Below, piece after piece: positions 33,923 through 43,011 of a stretch of 64,000 nt of DNA (the first letter of the stretch is position 1; every line of letters starts with the position of its first letter). Source of the DNA: Arthrobacter globiformis (GTDB lineage Bacteria; Actinomycetota; Actinomycetes; Actinomycetales; Micrococcaceae). The position numbers and the translations under genes were made by a program. Location: assembly GCF_030817195.1 (NCBI RefSeq), contig NZ_JAUSYZ010000001.1, positions 4,030,001 to 4,094,000 of the forward strand, read 5' to 3'. Under the pieces are notes generated by a model that searched no databases, had not been told where the DNA came from, and saw only the letters and a program-made list of their open reading frames with translations.

Positions 33923-35533
33923 CTAGTGGCTGTGGCCTGCGTGCTCGTTTTCCTCGGCGGGCTTCTCGGTCACGAGGGTCTCGGTGGTGAGCACCAGCGC
34001 AGCGATGGAGGCTGCGTTGCGCAGGGCGGCGCGGGTGACCTTGACGGGGTCGATGACGCCGGCCGCGATCAGGTCCTCGTACTCGCCGGACTTGGCGTTG
34101 AAGCCGTGGTTGTTGTCCTGCTCGGCAACCCGGGCCGCAACAACGTAGCCGTCGTGGCCGGCGTTCTGGGCGATCCAGCGCAGCGGCTGGACCAGTGCAC
34201 GGCGGACGATGCCAACGGCAGCAGCCGCGTCACCCTCGAGTGCCGTGACAGCCGGGTCCTCGTCGAGTGCCTTCAGTGCGTGGATCAGGGCGGAACCGCC
34301 ACCGGCCACGATGCCTTCTTCGAGGGCGGCGCGGGTGGAGGACACTGCATCTTCGATGCGGTGCTTCTTTTCCTTCAGCTCAACCTCGGTGGCTGCGCCG
34401 ACCTTGATCACGCCGATGCCGCCGGCCAGCTTGGCCAGGCGTTCCTGCAGCTTTTCCCGGTCCCAGTCGGAGTCGGTGCGGGTCAGCTCGGCGCGCAGCT
34501 GCGCAACGCGTGCTGCGACGTCCTCGGCGGAACCAGCGCCGTCAACGATGGTGGTGTTGTCCTTGGTCACAGTGATGCGGCGGGCGGTACCCAGCACCTC
34601 GAGGCCCACGGAGTCCAGGCTCAGGCCCAGTTCAGGGGACACTACCTGGGCGCCGGTCAGCGTGGCGATGTCCTGCAGCATGGCCTTGCGGCGGTCGCCG
34701 AAGCCCGGAGCCTTGACAGCAACCACGTTCAGGGTGCCGCGGATGCGGTTGACGATCAGCGTGGACAGGGCCTCGCCGTCGACGTCCTCGGCGATGATGA
34801 ACAGCGGCTTGGAGCTCTGCAGCGCCTTCTCCAGCAGCGGCAGGAATTCCTGCACCGAGGAGATCTTGCCCTGGTTGATCAGGATGAGGGCGTCCTCGAG
34901 GACGGCTTCCTGGCGCTCCGTGTCGGTGATGAAGTACGGGGACAGGTAGCCCTTGTCGAACTGCATGCCTTCGGTGAGAACCAGTTCGGTCTGCGTGGTG
35001 GAGGATTCCTCGATGGTGATCACACCATCCTTGCCCACCTTGCCGAATGCCTCGGCGAGCAGCTCGCCCACCTCGTCGCTCTGGGCGGAGATGGCGGCAA
35101 CGTTGGCCACCTGGGTGCCCTCGACGGGACGGGCGTTCTCCAGCAGTCGTGCTGCGACGGCCTCCACGGAGACCTCGATGCCGCGCTTGATCTGGCCCGG
35201 AGCGGCGCCGGCAGCAACGTTGCGCAGGCCTTCCTTGACCAGTGCCTGGGCGAGCACGGTAGCTGTGGTGGTGCCGTCACCGGCGACGTCGTTCGTCTTG
35301 GTGGCGACTTCCTTGGCCAGCTGGGCGCCAAGGTTCTCGTACGGGTCGTCCAGCTCGATTTCCCGGGCGATGGTTACGCCGTCGTTCGTGATGGTGGGGG
35401 CGCCCCACTTCTTGTCCAGCACGACGTTGCGGCCGCGGGGACCAAGCGTCACCTTAACCGTGTTGGCGAGCTTGTCGATGCCGGCTTCAAGCGACCGGCG
35501 GGCAGCGTCGTTAAACGCAAGCTGCTTTGCCAT
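33923..35533 (-). CDS. groEL: Chaperonin GroEL (Hsp60)
   Basis: A 536-residue chaperonin subunit. It starts MAKQLAFNDAARRSLEAGID and carries the ATP-binding VAGDGTTTATVLAQ near residue 85 and AAVGIVRRALVQPLRWIA near the C-terminus. The tail ENEHAGHSH has three His, a shortened form of the His-rich end of actinobacterial GroEL1, rather than a GGM tail. The ATG at 35533 is chosen over a start five codons earlier because of the normal N-terminus. It follows groES by 85 bases, under shared CIRCE control. Confidence 0.98.
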   Translation of the reverse strand: MAKQLAFNDAARRSLEAGIDKLANTVKVTLGPRGRNVVLDKKWGAPTITNDGVTIAREIELDDPYENLGAQLAKEVATKTNDVAGDGTTTATVLAQALVKEGLRNVAAGAAPGQIKRGIEVSVEAVAARLLENARPVEGTQVANVAAISAQSDEVGELLAEAFGKVGKDGVITIEESSTTQTELVLTEGMQFDKGYLSPYFITDTERQEAVLEDALILINQGKISSVQEFLPLLEKALQSSKPLFIIAEDVDGEALSTLIVNRIRGTLNVVAVKAPGFGDRRKAMLQDIATLTGAQVVSPELGLSLDSVGLEVLGTARRITVTKDNTTIVDGAGSAEDVAARVAQLRAELTRTDSDWDREKLQERLAKLAGGIGVIKVGAATEVELKEKKHRIEDAVSSTRAALEEGIVAGGGSALIHALKALDEDPAVTALEGDAAAAVGIVRRALVQPLRWIAQNAGHDGYVVAARVAEQDNNHGFNAKSGEYEDLIAAGVIDPVKVTRAALRNAASIAALVLTTETLVTEKPAEENEHAGHSH

Positions 35534-35618
35534 GGTTTGTCCTTTCAAGACAGAACCCCGTGCAGCCGCCCGGTCAGACAGAAATCAGACGCGGACGGCG
35601 GCACGGGGATCCAAAGAG

Positions 35619-35912
35619 TTACTTAACGACGATCGCCAGAACGTCGCGGGCGGAGAGCACGAGGTACTCGGTGCCGCCGGTCTTGACTTCGGTTCCGCCG
35701 TACTTGGAGTAGATGACAACGTCGCCAACGGCTACGTCGACCGGTACGCGGTTGCCGTCCTCGAAGCGGCCGGGGCCTACTGCAACAACTTCGCCTTCCT
35801 GCGGCTTCTCCTGGGCGGAGTCCGGGATGACCAGGCCGGAAGCCGTGGTCTGCTCGGCTTCGAGCGGGCGGACAACAATACGATCCTCAAGAGGCTTAAT
35901 AGAGACCGACAC
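35619..35912 (-). CDS. groES: Co-chaperonin GroES (Hsp10)
   Basis: A 97-residue protein that caps GroEL. It starts MSVSIKPLEDRIVVRPLEAE, has the mobile-loop region ASGLVIPDSAQEKPQEGEVV, and ends ...LSARDVLAIVVK. Length and sequence are standard. Two CIRCE operators lie upstream at 36021-36094, so expression is expected to rise on heat stress when the HrcA repressor is inactive. It leads the groES-groEL transcript. Confidence 0.98.
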   Translation of the reverse strand: MSVSIKPLEDRIVVRPLEAEQTTASGLVIPDSAQEKPQEGEVVAVGPGRFEDGNRVPVDVAVGDVVIYSKYGGTEVKTGGTEYLVLSARDVLAIVVK

Positions 35913-36020
35913 TCGGACCTCTCCTTTTCGTCAAAATTCATGGACATTAAAACTGTTGCGCCATGGCGGCAGACCGTCGTCGCGGTGCCGGCAGCAGCCA
36001 GGCTGGCAGCTCTTCGTGTG

Positions 36021-36047
36021 TTAGCACCCTCCTAGGGAGAGTGCTAA
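36021..36047. promoter_or_regulatory. CIRCE operator 1 (HrcA site)
   Basis: TTAGCACCC-N9-GAGTGCTAA matches the CIRCE consensus TTAGCACTC-N9-GAGTGCTAA with a single mismatch. It lies about 110 bases upstream of the groES start. Confidence 0.93.
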
Positions 36048-36067
36048 TGATGACTCTATGTAAGGGG

Positions 36068-36094
36068 TTAGCACTCGGTCAAGGCGAGTGCCAG
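36068..36094. promoter_or_regulatory. CIRCE operator 2 (HrcA site)
   Basis: TTAGCACTC-N9-GAGTGCCAG has a perfect left arm and two mismatches in the right arm. It is 47 bases (start to start) further from groES than operator 1. Paired CIRCE sites are known in actinobacterial groESL promoters. Confidence 0.88.
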
Positions 36095-36130
36095 AAATTC
36101 ATCCGCCGTAACCCGCGGGACCCCCTTCGG

Positions 36131-36532
36131 TCAGCGCCCGGCGAGGTCGTCGAACCCCACGTCCTCGCCGCCGTCAGCGTCGTCGTCCCCCGTTTTCCGC
36201 TGTGCGCGGACAAGCACGGCGGCGGCCGCTGCAGCGGTCACGACCGACACGATGAGCACCACGATGCCGCCGACACGCGCGCCCAGGTACAGGTCCCGGA
36301 TCTGCCGGGCTTCCTCGGTGGCGTCGCTGATGTTCTTGCCGCCCACGGAGTAGACGGTGGCATTGAAGGAGTCCAACAGGAAGATGATCACCAGCAGGAC
36401 AAGACAAACGACGGCGACCACGGCTCCGGCGATCAGCGCAGGGCGTGCATACCGGGCCAGGCGGCTGTGCTGCGCCGGACCGGGGTTGGTGCTTTCGGGC
36501 TGATCGGGGGTGGGCGTTTCGCTGGATTCCAT
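36131..36532 (-). CDS. Small two-helix membrane protein, unknown function
   Basis: A 133-residue protein with a Pro/Glu/Ser-rich start, two membrane helices (about residues 33-55 and 85-108) and a very acidic tail (DDDADGGEDVGFDDLAGR). The short extracytoplasmic loop has VYSVGGKNISDATEEARQI. No family recognised. It is divergent from the methyltransferase gene 55 bases away. Confidence 0.75.
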   Translation of the reverse strand: MESSETPTPDQPESTNPGPAQHSRLARYARPALIAGAVVAVVCLVLLVIIFLLDSFNATVYSVGGKNISDATEEARQIRDLYLGARVGGIVVLIVSVVTAAAAAAVLVRAQRKTGDDDADGGEDVGFDDLAGR

Positions 36533-36587
36533 TCAGACCACCCTAGCGGGAAGAGCTTGGGGCGGCCGCTCCACTAGGCTTGATCCC

Positions 36588-37853
36588 ATGTCTGAAGCAC
36601 CGCAGGACCAGATCGCCCCGCTCCTCACGGAAGAAGGATGGGAGCTGCTGGCCTCGCTCGGACCCTACCGGGAGGACCGCTCCTTCGCCCTCAACTCGAG
36701 CCTCCGCAAGGCCGGCCACTCCCCCGAACTCGTGTCCGCGGTCCTGACGCAGTCACGGCTCCGGACCAGGGCGGAGGCCAAGTTCGGCGAGTTCGCCCGG
36801 CAGATGCTGTTCACCCAGGCCGGCCTGGAGCAGGCCACCCGGCTCAACGTCGCAGCCCGGCACGCCCAGCGCTTTGCCCAGGCGGGCATCCGCCACGTAG
36901 CCGATCTGGGCTGCGGCCTCGGTGCGGACGCCATGGCCCTGGCGTCCCTGGACATCGCTGTGACCGCTGTGGAGGTCGATGAGACCACCGCCGCCTGCGC
37001 CACGATCAACCTCATTCCCTTTCCGCACGCCACTGTGGTCCATTCGGACGCGACATCAGTGGCGCTGGAGGACGGGGCGGGCGTCTGGCTGGACCCTGCC
37101 CGGCGCACCACCACCACGTCCGGCACCAAGCGGATCTGGGACCCCGAGGCTTTCTCTCCGCCACTGTCCTTCGTGGAGTCGCTGGCGGCCGCGGGGCGCG
37201 CCGTCGGCGTCAAAATGGGACCCGGCATGCCGCACGAGTCGGTGCCCGGCGGCTGCGAAGCGCAGTGGGTCTCGGTGGGCGGCGACGTCACGGAAGTCAC
37301 GCTGTGGTTCAACGCCGTGGCCCGCCCCGGAATCCGGCGGGCCGCCCTGGTCATCGGCGCCGAGGGTGCCGCGGAGCTCACCAGCAGGGAGGATTTCGAC
37401 GCCGGACCAGTGGCCCCCGTGGGGCCGGTGGAGGGTTTCCTGTACGAGCCGGACGGTGCCGTCATCCGTGCCGGGCTCGTGGCCGACCTGGCCCTCGACC
37501 TGGGCGGCCACCTCGTGGACGAGCACATCGCCTACATCTGCGCCCCGGAACTGGTGGACACTCCGTATGCCCGGGCCTACCGGGTCCTGGAGGTCATGCC
37601 GTACAACGTCAGGGCGCTCAAGGCCTGGGTCCGGGAGAACGGCGTCGGCGTGCTGGACATCAAGAAGCGCGGCACGTCCGTGACGCCGGAGGAGTTGCGC
37701 AAGCAGCTGCTCCCTGCGGGTAAGGCCAGCGGCAAAACCGGCGGTAAGGCCAGCGGCAAAACCGGCGGCAAGGCCGCAGGTAAAAAGACAGCCACCCTGG
37801 TCCTCACCCGGATCGGGGAAGAGAGAGTGGCTGTCTCCGTGGAGCCCGTTTAA
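36588..37853 (+). CDS. Class I SAM-dependent methyltransferase, THUMP-like end
   Basis: A 421-residue protein. The SAM-binding motif I is VADLGCGLGADAMALAS near residue 105, followed by VEVDETTAACA (acidic residue that binds ribose). WLDPARRT takes the motif IV place. The C-terminal domain LKAWVRENGVGVLDIKKRG is the THUMP-like end of this actinobacterial family, suggesting an RNA substrate. A Lys/Gly-rich tandem tail KASGKTGG is inserted just before the last strand. The ATG at 36588 is chosen; a longer frame starts inside the divergent gene. Substrate unknown. Confidence 0.85.
   Translation: MSEAPQDQIAPLLTEEGWELLASLGPYREDRSFALNSSLRKAGHSPELVSAVLTQSRLRTRAEAKFGEFARQMLFTQAGLEQATRLNVAARHAQRFAQAGIRHVADLGCGLGADAMALASLDIAVTAVEVDETTAACATINLIPFPHATVVHSDATSVALEDGAGVWLDPARRTTTTSGTKRIWDPEAFSPPLSFVESLAAAGRAVGVKMGPGMPHESVPGGCEAQWVSVGGDVTEVTLWFNAVARPGIRRAALVIGAEGAAELTSREDFDAGPVAPVGPVEGFLYEPDGAVIRAGLVADLALDLGGHLVDEHIAYICAPELVDTPYARAYRVLEVMPYNVRALKAWVRENGVGVLDIKKRGTSVTPEELRKQLLPAGKASGKTGGKASGKTGGKAAGKKTATLVLTRIGEERVAVSVEPV
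37719..37790 (+). repeat. 24-bp in-frame tandem repeat in the methyltransferase gene
   Basis: Two identical 24-base units and a third diverged one encode GKASGKTG-type repeats, giving a flexible basic segment. The unit is in frame, so copy changes would keep the gene open. Confidence 0.9.
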
Positions 37854-37869
37854 TCACTGGGCGCGTCAG

Positions 37870-38697
37870 TTACTGGGCGCGGACGAACGCCTCGGCATCC
37901 CGGACCTGCTCCTCGGTGGGGCGGATTCCCGTGTACAGCACAAACTGCTCCAGCGCCTGGATGGTAGCCACCTCGGCGCCGGTGATGACCTGCTTGCCGG
38001 CCTCCCTCGCCGCCTTGATGAGCGGCGTTTCCGCCGGCAGGGCCACGACATCGAAGACCACCTTGGCTGCCTCTATCGTTTCGGCGGGGAAGGACAGCGC
38101 GTCGGCCTCCGGTCCCCCGGCCATTCCCACAGGCGTGACGTTGATGACCATGTCCGCGGTGGCATCCGGGCCGGCGCCCAGGTCCGCCCGCCAGGCAAAG
38201 CCGTAGAGGTCGGCGAGCGCACGGCCGGCTGCCTCATTGCGGGCGATGATGGTCACGTCCTTGAACCCCGCGTCGCGCAAGGCTGCGGCCGTGGCCTTGG
38301 CCATGCCGCCTGCGCCCTTGAGCAGCACCGATGACTCCGCCGGCACGGCGTTCCGCTGCAGCAGCTGCTCGATCGCCGTGTAGTCCGTGTTGTACGCCGT
38401 CAGCCGCCCGCCGTCATTGACGATGGTGTTGACGGAATCGATGGCCTTGGCGGACGGGTCCATGGCGTCCACCAGGGCGATCACGTCCTCCTTGTAGGGC
38501 ATGGAGACGGCGCAGCCCCGGATCCCCAGGCCGCGGACGCCCGCGATCGCCTGGGCCAGGTCGGTGGGCGCGAAGGCCTTGTAGATCCAGTTCAGGCCCA
38601 GCTGGTCGTACAGGTAGTTGTGGAAGCGGGTCCCGTTGTTGCTCGGCCGGGCCGAGAGGGAGATGCACAGGGTCATGTCTTTGTTCAGTATCGGCAC
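37870..38697 (-). CDS. Shikimate 5-dehydrogenase-like protein
   Basis: A protein of about 275 residues with the shikimate dehydrogenase fold. The N-terminus reads CISLSARPSNNGTRFHNYLY, where typical AroE has a G-x-P-I-x-HS-x-SP motif, so this is the variant group. The catalytic Lys is in SMPYKEDVIALVD and the Asp in NTDYTAI; the NADP domain has LLKGAGGMAKATAAAL. GTG at 38697 is chosen from the PILNKDM start usual for this variant; a GTG seven codons earlier is possible. Its substrate may be shikimate or quinate. It is convergent with the methyltransferase. Confidence 0.82.
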   Translation of the reverse strand: MPILNKDMTLCISLSARPSNNGTRFHNYLYDQLGLNWIYKAFAPTDLAQAIAGVRGLGIRGCAVSMPYKEDVIALVDAMDPSAKAIDSVNTIVNDGGRLTAYNTDYTAIEQLLQRNAVPAESSVLLKGAGGMAKATAAALRDAGFKDVTIIARNEAAGRALADLYGFAWRADLGAGPDATADMVINVTPVGMAGGPEADALSFPAETIEAAKVVFDVVALPAETPLIKAAREAGKQVITGAEVATIQALEQFVLYTGIRPTEEQVRDAEAFVRAQ

Positions 38698-38730
38698 TCC
38701 TCCATTAAACGGTGGCACTGCCTTTGTTCC

Positions 38731-38790
38731 CTGCAGCCCGTTACCTGCAGCCCGGTGCTATCTGCAGCCCGTTGCTATTTGCAGCCGGTG
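38731..38790. repeat. About 17-bp tandem repeat at the end of the GH3 gene
   Basis: Four diverged units beginning CTGCAGCCCG(T/G)T follow head to tail, with lengths of 14 to 17 bases. The stop codon of the GH3 lipoprotein gene (38775-38777) and its last codons lie inside the repeat. Confidence 0.8.
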
Positions 38791-40559
38791 CCGGGGCGGT
38801 GGGGTCCGACGGCGGCCGGCAGCTTTCCGGGGGCGGTGGCCTTGCCTGCCAGGACGGCCAGCAGCGCCTTGTACGCTCCGGGTGTCCGGCCGTAGAGGGC
38901 GATCTTCGTGGGCGCGGCGGACTGCGCCAAGGGCCACGGCGCGTCCAGGGCCACCGCAACATCGCCCTTCGCAGGGCCGCCGCCGTAGCCGATCAGGGTG
39001 ACCAGCGGACCCGTCCCCAAGGCGATCCCCGCGTCCTTGGCCGCAGCGGCAAACCGGGCCCGGTCCACTGGCGTGCCCCCGGCCACCCGCACGTGGCCGC
39101 GCACGGAAGCGCCCTTGCACCGGCCGGCCACCACAGTGATGGCCCGTGCCGAAATTTTCGCGGAAAGCGCCTCGCCGCTCCCCGGCGCCGCCGGAGGCTG
39201 CCGCTGTGCCGTCCGTCCCCGCCAGATCATCATGGTGACCACCCGGCGGGCCGCTTCCTCGAGGCGCGAGAGCGGGAGCTTCCCCTCGGTGACAGCCCGG
39301 ACGACGGCGGCATGCGCGGCGGGGGCATCAGCCGGCATCAGCAGCAGGTCCGCCCCGGCCGCCAGCGCGGCCGGCGCTGCTGAACCGCGGGGATAGCGGC
39401 CGGCCACCGCGCCCATGTTGAGCCCGTCCGTGACCGCCACGCCCTTGAAGCCCAGGCCGCGGAGCGCCTTGTAGGTTGCCTTCGAAATGGACGCGGGCAC
39501 GCCCGGGTCCAGGGCCCGTGCTGCGATGTGTCCGGTCATGATCATGGGGGTTCCTGCCTTGATGGCGGCCTGGAACGGCTGCCAGTCCCGCGCCTTCAGC
39601 TGCGCGAGGGTGGCGTTCTGGACGGGGAGGCCCTTATGCGAATCGGTGGTCACCGAGCCGTGTCCGGGAAAGTGCTTGACAGTGGGCAGCACGCCGCCGG
39701 CCAGCATGCCTTTGGCGAAGCCGGCACTCAATGCTGCCGCGGCACGGGCGTCGGCGGACATGGAGCGCGCGCCGATCGTGGGATCGGCGGGGCCCATCGT
39801 GACGTCGGCCGCGGGCGCGAAGTCCACGGTGAAGCCCAGCGGCGCGAGTTCCGCCGCGAGCCCGGTGCCGGCTTCCGCGGCCAGGGGCACGCTGCCGGCG
39901 GCGCCGTAGCTCATGGGGGTGGGCCAGCGGGTCAGCGGCGTCCCGACACGGCTCACCGCTCCGCCTTCCTGGTCAACGCCGATCAGGCCGGGCCAGGTGC
40001 GGCCGCCGGCGCGGGAGGCCTTGTCCAGCCGGCGCGTCACTCCGGCCAGCGCCGGGACGTCCACTAGGCCAGTGGCTGTTCCGGGCACGTTGTCGGCCAT
40101 GATCATGGATCCGGCGAGGTGGAGGCGTTCCACCATGGCAGCTTGGGCTTCATGGTTGAGGCCGGTGTAGAAGGGCAGGAGCACCTGCCCTGCCTTCTCC
40201 TCCAGGGTCATTTTCGCCACCGCCCCGGCGGCAGCCTCGGCATCCCGGTGCTGCGGGCCCCAGCCCAGCGCCGCAGTTTCCTTCGTTGCAGGCTTCGCCG
40301 CGGACGGGTCCGCGCTGTGCGTCCCGGTTTGCGGTGAAGCGGTCTGGGGCGTGTCAGGTGAGCCGGAAGCGGAAGTCGCGGGCGCCGTCGTCGTACGTTG
40401 TTCCGGTTCAGGTGCTGGCGGCGCCGTGCACGACGCGACGGCGAACAGCGCCGCGAGCGCTGCCGCTGTCCCGGCGGATGCAACGCCGGAACGTTGTTGG
40501 GGGGATTTGGGGCGGCTGGTTGTGTGAACACTCTCACGCGCCCTGTGTAGCCAAGCCAT
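38775..40559 (-). CDS. GH3 family lipoprotein (beta-N-acetylhexosaminidase type)
   Basis: A 594-residue exported protein. A basic start and hydrophobic stretch end in the lipobox VASC near residue 44, then a Thr/Pro/Ser-rich linker of about 70 residues. The GH3 N-terminal barrel has GVDQEGG, the His of KHFPGHGSVTTDSHKGLP, and the nucleophile Asp in GVAVTDGLNMGA. NagZ-type enzymes of this shape trim GlcNAc from cell-wall pieces; here it would act outside the membrane. A further C-terminal domain of about 170 residues follows. The gene stands alone. Confidence 0.88.
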   Translation of the reverse strand: MAWLHRARESVHTTSRPKSPQQRSGVASAGTAAALAALFAVASCTAPPAPEPEQRTTTAPATSASGSPDTPQTASPQTGTHSADPSAAKPATKETAALGWGPQHRDAEAAAGAVAKMTLEEKAGQVLLPFYTGLNHEAQAAMVERLHLAGSMIMADNVPGTATGLVDVPALAGVTRRLDKASRAGGRTWPGLIGVDQEGGAVSRVGTPLTRWPTPMSYGAAGSVPLAAEAGTGLAAELAPLGFTVDFAPAADVTMGPADPTIGARSMSADARAAAALSAGFAKGMLAGGVLPTVKHFPGHGSVTTDSHKGLPVQNATLAQLKARDWQPFQAAIKAGTPMIMTGHIAARALDPGVPASISKATYKALRGLGFKGVAVTDGLNMGAVAGRYPRGSAAPAALAAGADLLLMPADAPAAHAAVVRAVTEGKLPLSRLEEAARRVVTMMIWRGRTAQRQPPAAPGSGEALSAKISARAITVVAGRCKGASVRGHVRVAGGTPVDRARFAAAAKDAGIALGTGPLVTLIGYGGGPAKGDVAVALDAPWPLAQSAAPTKIALYGRTPGAYKALLAVLAGKATAPGKLPAAVGPHRPGTGCK

Positions 40560-40674
40560 CTCTTCGATGCTACCCCTGCACTAGACTTGGATGACCGTTC
40601 CCCTGCCAGCCGTTCGCCAGGAACGGACGGCACCCGGACCAGGCGTCATTAGGCCAGCACACAGCGAGGAACAC

Positions 40675-41826
40675 ATGAAGATTGATTTCGCTTCATCCAG
40701 GCAATCAACTCTTGGTGTGGAATGGGAACTCGCGCTGGTGGATGCGCAGACCGGTGAACTGTCGTCCGTGGCCAACGAGGTCCTGCGCGGGGTGGTGGCA
40801 CGGCATCCCGAGCTGAACGAGGATGACGAGCACCCGCACATCAAGCAGGAGCTACTCCTTAACACGGTGGAGCTGGTCACCGGCATCTGCGAGACCGCCG
40901 CGGAAGCGAAGGAAGACCTCGCCCGCTCCCTCGCCGCCGTTCGTGAAGTCACGGACCCGATGGGCGTGGAAGTGTTCTGCGCCGGAAGCCACCCGTTCAG
41001 CCCGCCGCAGCTGCAGCCGGTCACGGACAAGGAACGCTACGCCAAGCTGATCGACCGCACACAGTGGTGGGGCCGACAGATGGTTATCTACGGGGTCCAC
41101 GTCCACGTCGGCCTGGACCGGCGCAGCAAGGTCCTCCCCGTGCTCGACGGCCTGGTCAACTATTTCCCGCATTTCCAGGCACTGTCCGCGTCCAGCCCGT
41201 TCTGGGGCGGCGAGGACACCGGCTACGCCTCGCAGCGGGCCCTCATGTTCCAGCAGCTGCCGACGGCGGGACTGCCCTTCCAGTTCCCCAGCTGGGAGGA
41301 GTACGAGTCCTACGTCCAGGACATGTTTACCACCGGCGTGATCGACACCATCTCAGAGATCCGCTGGGACATCCGCCCGGTGCCGGCCCTGGGCACCATT
41401 GAAATGCGCATCTGCGACGGCCTGGCCACGCTGGAGGAAGTGGGCGCCGTGGCCGCCCTGACGCAGTGCCTGGTCCACGAATTCTCCACCACCCTCGACG
41501 CCGGCGGCAGCATTCCCACCATGCCGCCGTGGCACGTCCAGGAAAACAAGTGGCGGGCCGCCCGCTACGGCCTGGACGCGATCATCATCCTCGACGCCGA
41601 GGGCCACGAGCAGCTCGTCACCGACCACCTGCTGGAGACGCTGAACCGGCTCGAACCGATCGCGGCCAAGCTCGGCTGCCTGGACGAGCTGGCCGACGTC
41701 GAAAAAATCATCAGCCGCGGTGCCGGGTACCAGCGCCAGCGGCGCGTGGCTGCCGAAAGCGGCGGAAACCTTCAGGCCGTGGTCCTGGACCTCGTAAAGC
41801 AGATGCGGAACGGCCCCACCGCGTAA
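40675..41826 (+). CDS. Glutamate-cysteine ligase type 2 (YbdK-like)
   Basis: A 383-residue enzyme of the GCS2 family. It starts MKIDFASSRQSTLGVEWELALVD, with the GVEWE metal/ATP-binding motif, and includes YGVHVHVGL and TIEMRICDG, all hallmarks of the family. It forms an amide bond between glutamate and an amine such as cysteine. Since this organism should make mycothiol (mshA and ino1 are in the window), its real substrate may not be for glutathione. The ATG at 40675 follows GAGGA. It is convergent with tsaD, only 27 bases away. Confidence 0.9.
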   Translation: MKIDFASSRQSTLGVEWELALVDAQTGELSSVANEVLRGVVARHPELNEDDEHPHIKQELLLNTVELVTGICETAAEAKEDLARSLAAVREVTDPMGVEVFCAGSHPFSPPQLQPVTDKERYAKLIDRTQWWGRQMVIYGVHVHVGLDRRSKVLPVLDGLVNYFPHFQALSASSPFWGGEDTGYASQRALMFQQLPTAGLPFQFPSWEEYESYVQDMFTTGVIDTISEIRWDIRPVPALGTIEMRICDGLATLEEVGAVAALTQCLVHEFSTTLDAGGSIPTMPPWHVQENKWRAARYGLDAIIILDAEGHEQLVTDHLLETLNRLEPIAAKLGCLDELADVEKIISRGAGYQRQRRVAAESGGNLQAVVLDLVKQMRNGPTA

Positions 41827-41853
41827 GGCGCCTTTTTGTGGCCCCGGGCCCAA

Positions 41854-43011
41854 CTAGGTAGCAGTTGAGGGCCTTCCCAGCGCCGAGAACGCCCTGTCCT
41901 GCGACCTACTTGGCGCCGAAACCGTGGTGACCGGCATGGACGAGTCCGGCGCAAAGTGTATGCCGCTGGGCTCGATGCCGGCCATGACCAGCTGCGCGCC
42001 GAGTGCGGCCACCATCGCACCGTTGTCCGTGCACAGGTCCAGCGGCGGAACGTGCAGCGTGATGCCTGCGGCGGAGCAGCGCTGTTCGGTCAGCTGCCGC
42101 AGCCGCGAATTGGCGGCCACTCCCCCGCCCAGCAGCACGTCCGTAATGCCTCGCTCGCGGCAGGCCAGGACCGCCTTGGACGTGATGACATCAACCACGG
42201 CTTCCTGGAAGGCTGCGGCGATGTCCGCCACCGGCACGGGCTCGCCGGCGGCTTCGAACTGCTCCACGCACCGGGCCACCGCGGTCTTCAGTCCGCTGAA
42301 GGACCAGTCGTACCGGTGGCGGCCGGGCTCCTCCGCGGTGCCCATGTATTTGGGCTGGGTCAGTCCGCGCGGGAACCGGATGGCCTTGGCGTTGCCGTCG
42401 CGCGCCAGCCGGTCAATGGCCGGGCCGCCGGGGTAGCCCAGGCCCAGGATCCGGGCGACCTTGTCGTAGGCCTCGCCCGCCGCGTCGTCGATGGTGGAAC
42501 CGAGCAGCTCGACGTCGTCCGTGATGCTGCGGATCCGCAGGATCTCCGTGTGGCCGCCGGAGACCAGGAGGGCGCCGAGGTTGTCGGGCAGTATTGGCTT
42601 GTCCGCGCCCTCGCCGCCGGAGCCGCCGCGCGGGTTCAGCAGGCCGACCCCCACGTGGGCCACCAGATGGTTGATGGCATAGAGCGGCTTGCCCGTCGCG
42701 ACGGCGAGCGCCTTTGCGGCGCAGACGCCGACCATCAGTGCTCCGGCCAGTCCGGGTCCGGACGTCACTGCGATGGCGTCGACCTCGTCGAGCGTCACGT
42801 CGGCCTCGGCGAGGGCGGCCTGCAGGGCAGGAACGAAGGCGTCCAGGTGGGCGCGCGAAGCAATTTCCGGGATGACTCCGCCAAACCGGACGTGCTCCTC
42901 CATGGACGAGGACACGGTATTGGTCAGGAGATCCGTGCCGCGGACGATGCCTACGCCCGTTTCGTCGCACGATGACTCAATGCCCAGTACTAGCGGCTGC
43001 GAGCGGTTCAT
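41854..43011 (-). CDS. tsaD: tRNA t6A threonylcarbamoyltransferase subunit TsaD
   Basis: A 385-residue ASKHA-fold protein. It attaches threonylcarbamoyl to A37 of ANN-decoding tRNAs with TsaB and TsaE. LGIESSCDETGVG is its start, and the metal-binding histidines lie in NHLVAHVGV. DNLGALLVSGGHTE and YPGGPAIDRLA complete the signature. It is the last gene of the alr-tsaE-tsaB-rimI-tsaD operon and overlaps rimI by four bases. Confidence 0.97.
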   Translation of the reverse strand: MNRSQPLVLGIESSCDETGVGIVRGTDLLTNTVSSSMEEHVRFGGVIPEIASRAHLDAFVPALQAALAEADVTLDEVDAIAVTSGPGLAGALMVGVCAAKALAVATGKPLYAINHLVAHVGVGLLNPRGGSGGEGADKPILPDNLGALLVSGGHTEILRIRSITDDVELLGSTIDDAAGEAYDKVARILGLGYPGGPAIDRLARDGNAKAIRFPRGLTQPKYMGTAEEPGRHRYDWSFSGLKTAVARCVEQFEAAGEPVPVADIAAAFQEAVVDVITSKAVLACRERGITDVLLGGGVAANSRLRQLTEQRCSAAGITLHVPPLDLCTDNGAMVAALGAQLVMAGIEPSGIHFAPDSSMPVTTVSAPSRSQDRAFSALGRPSTAT

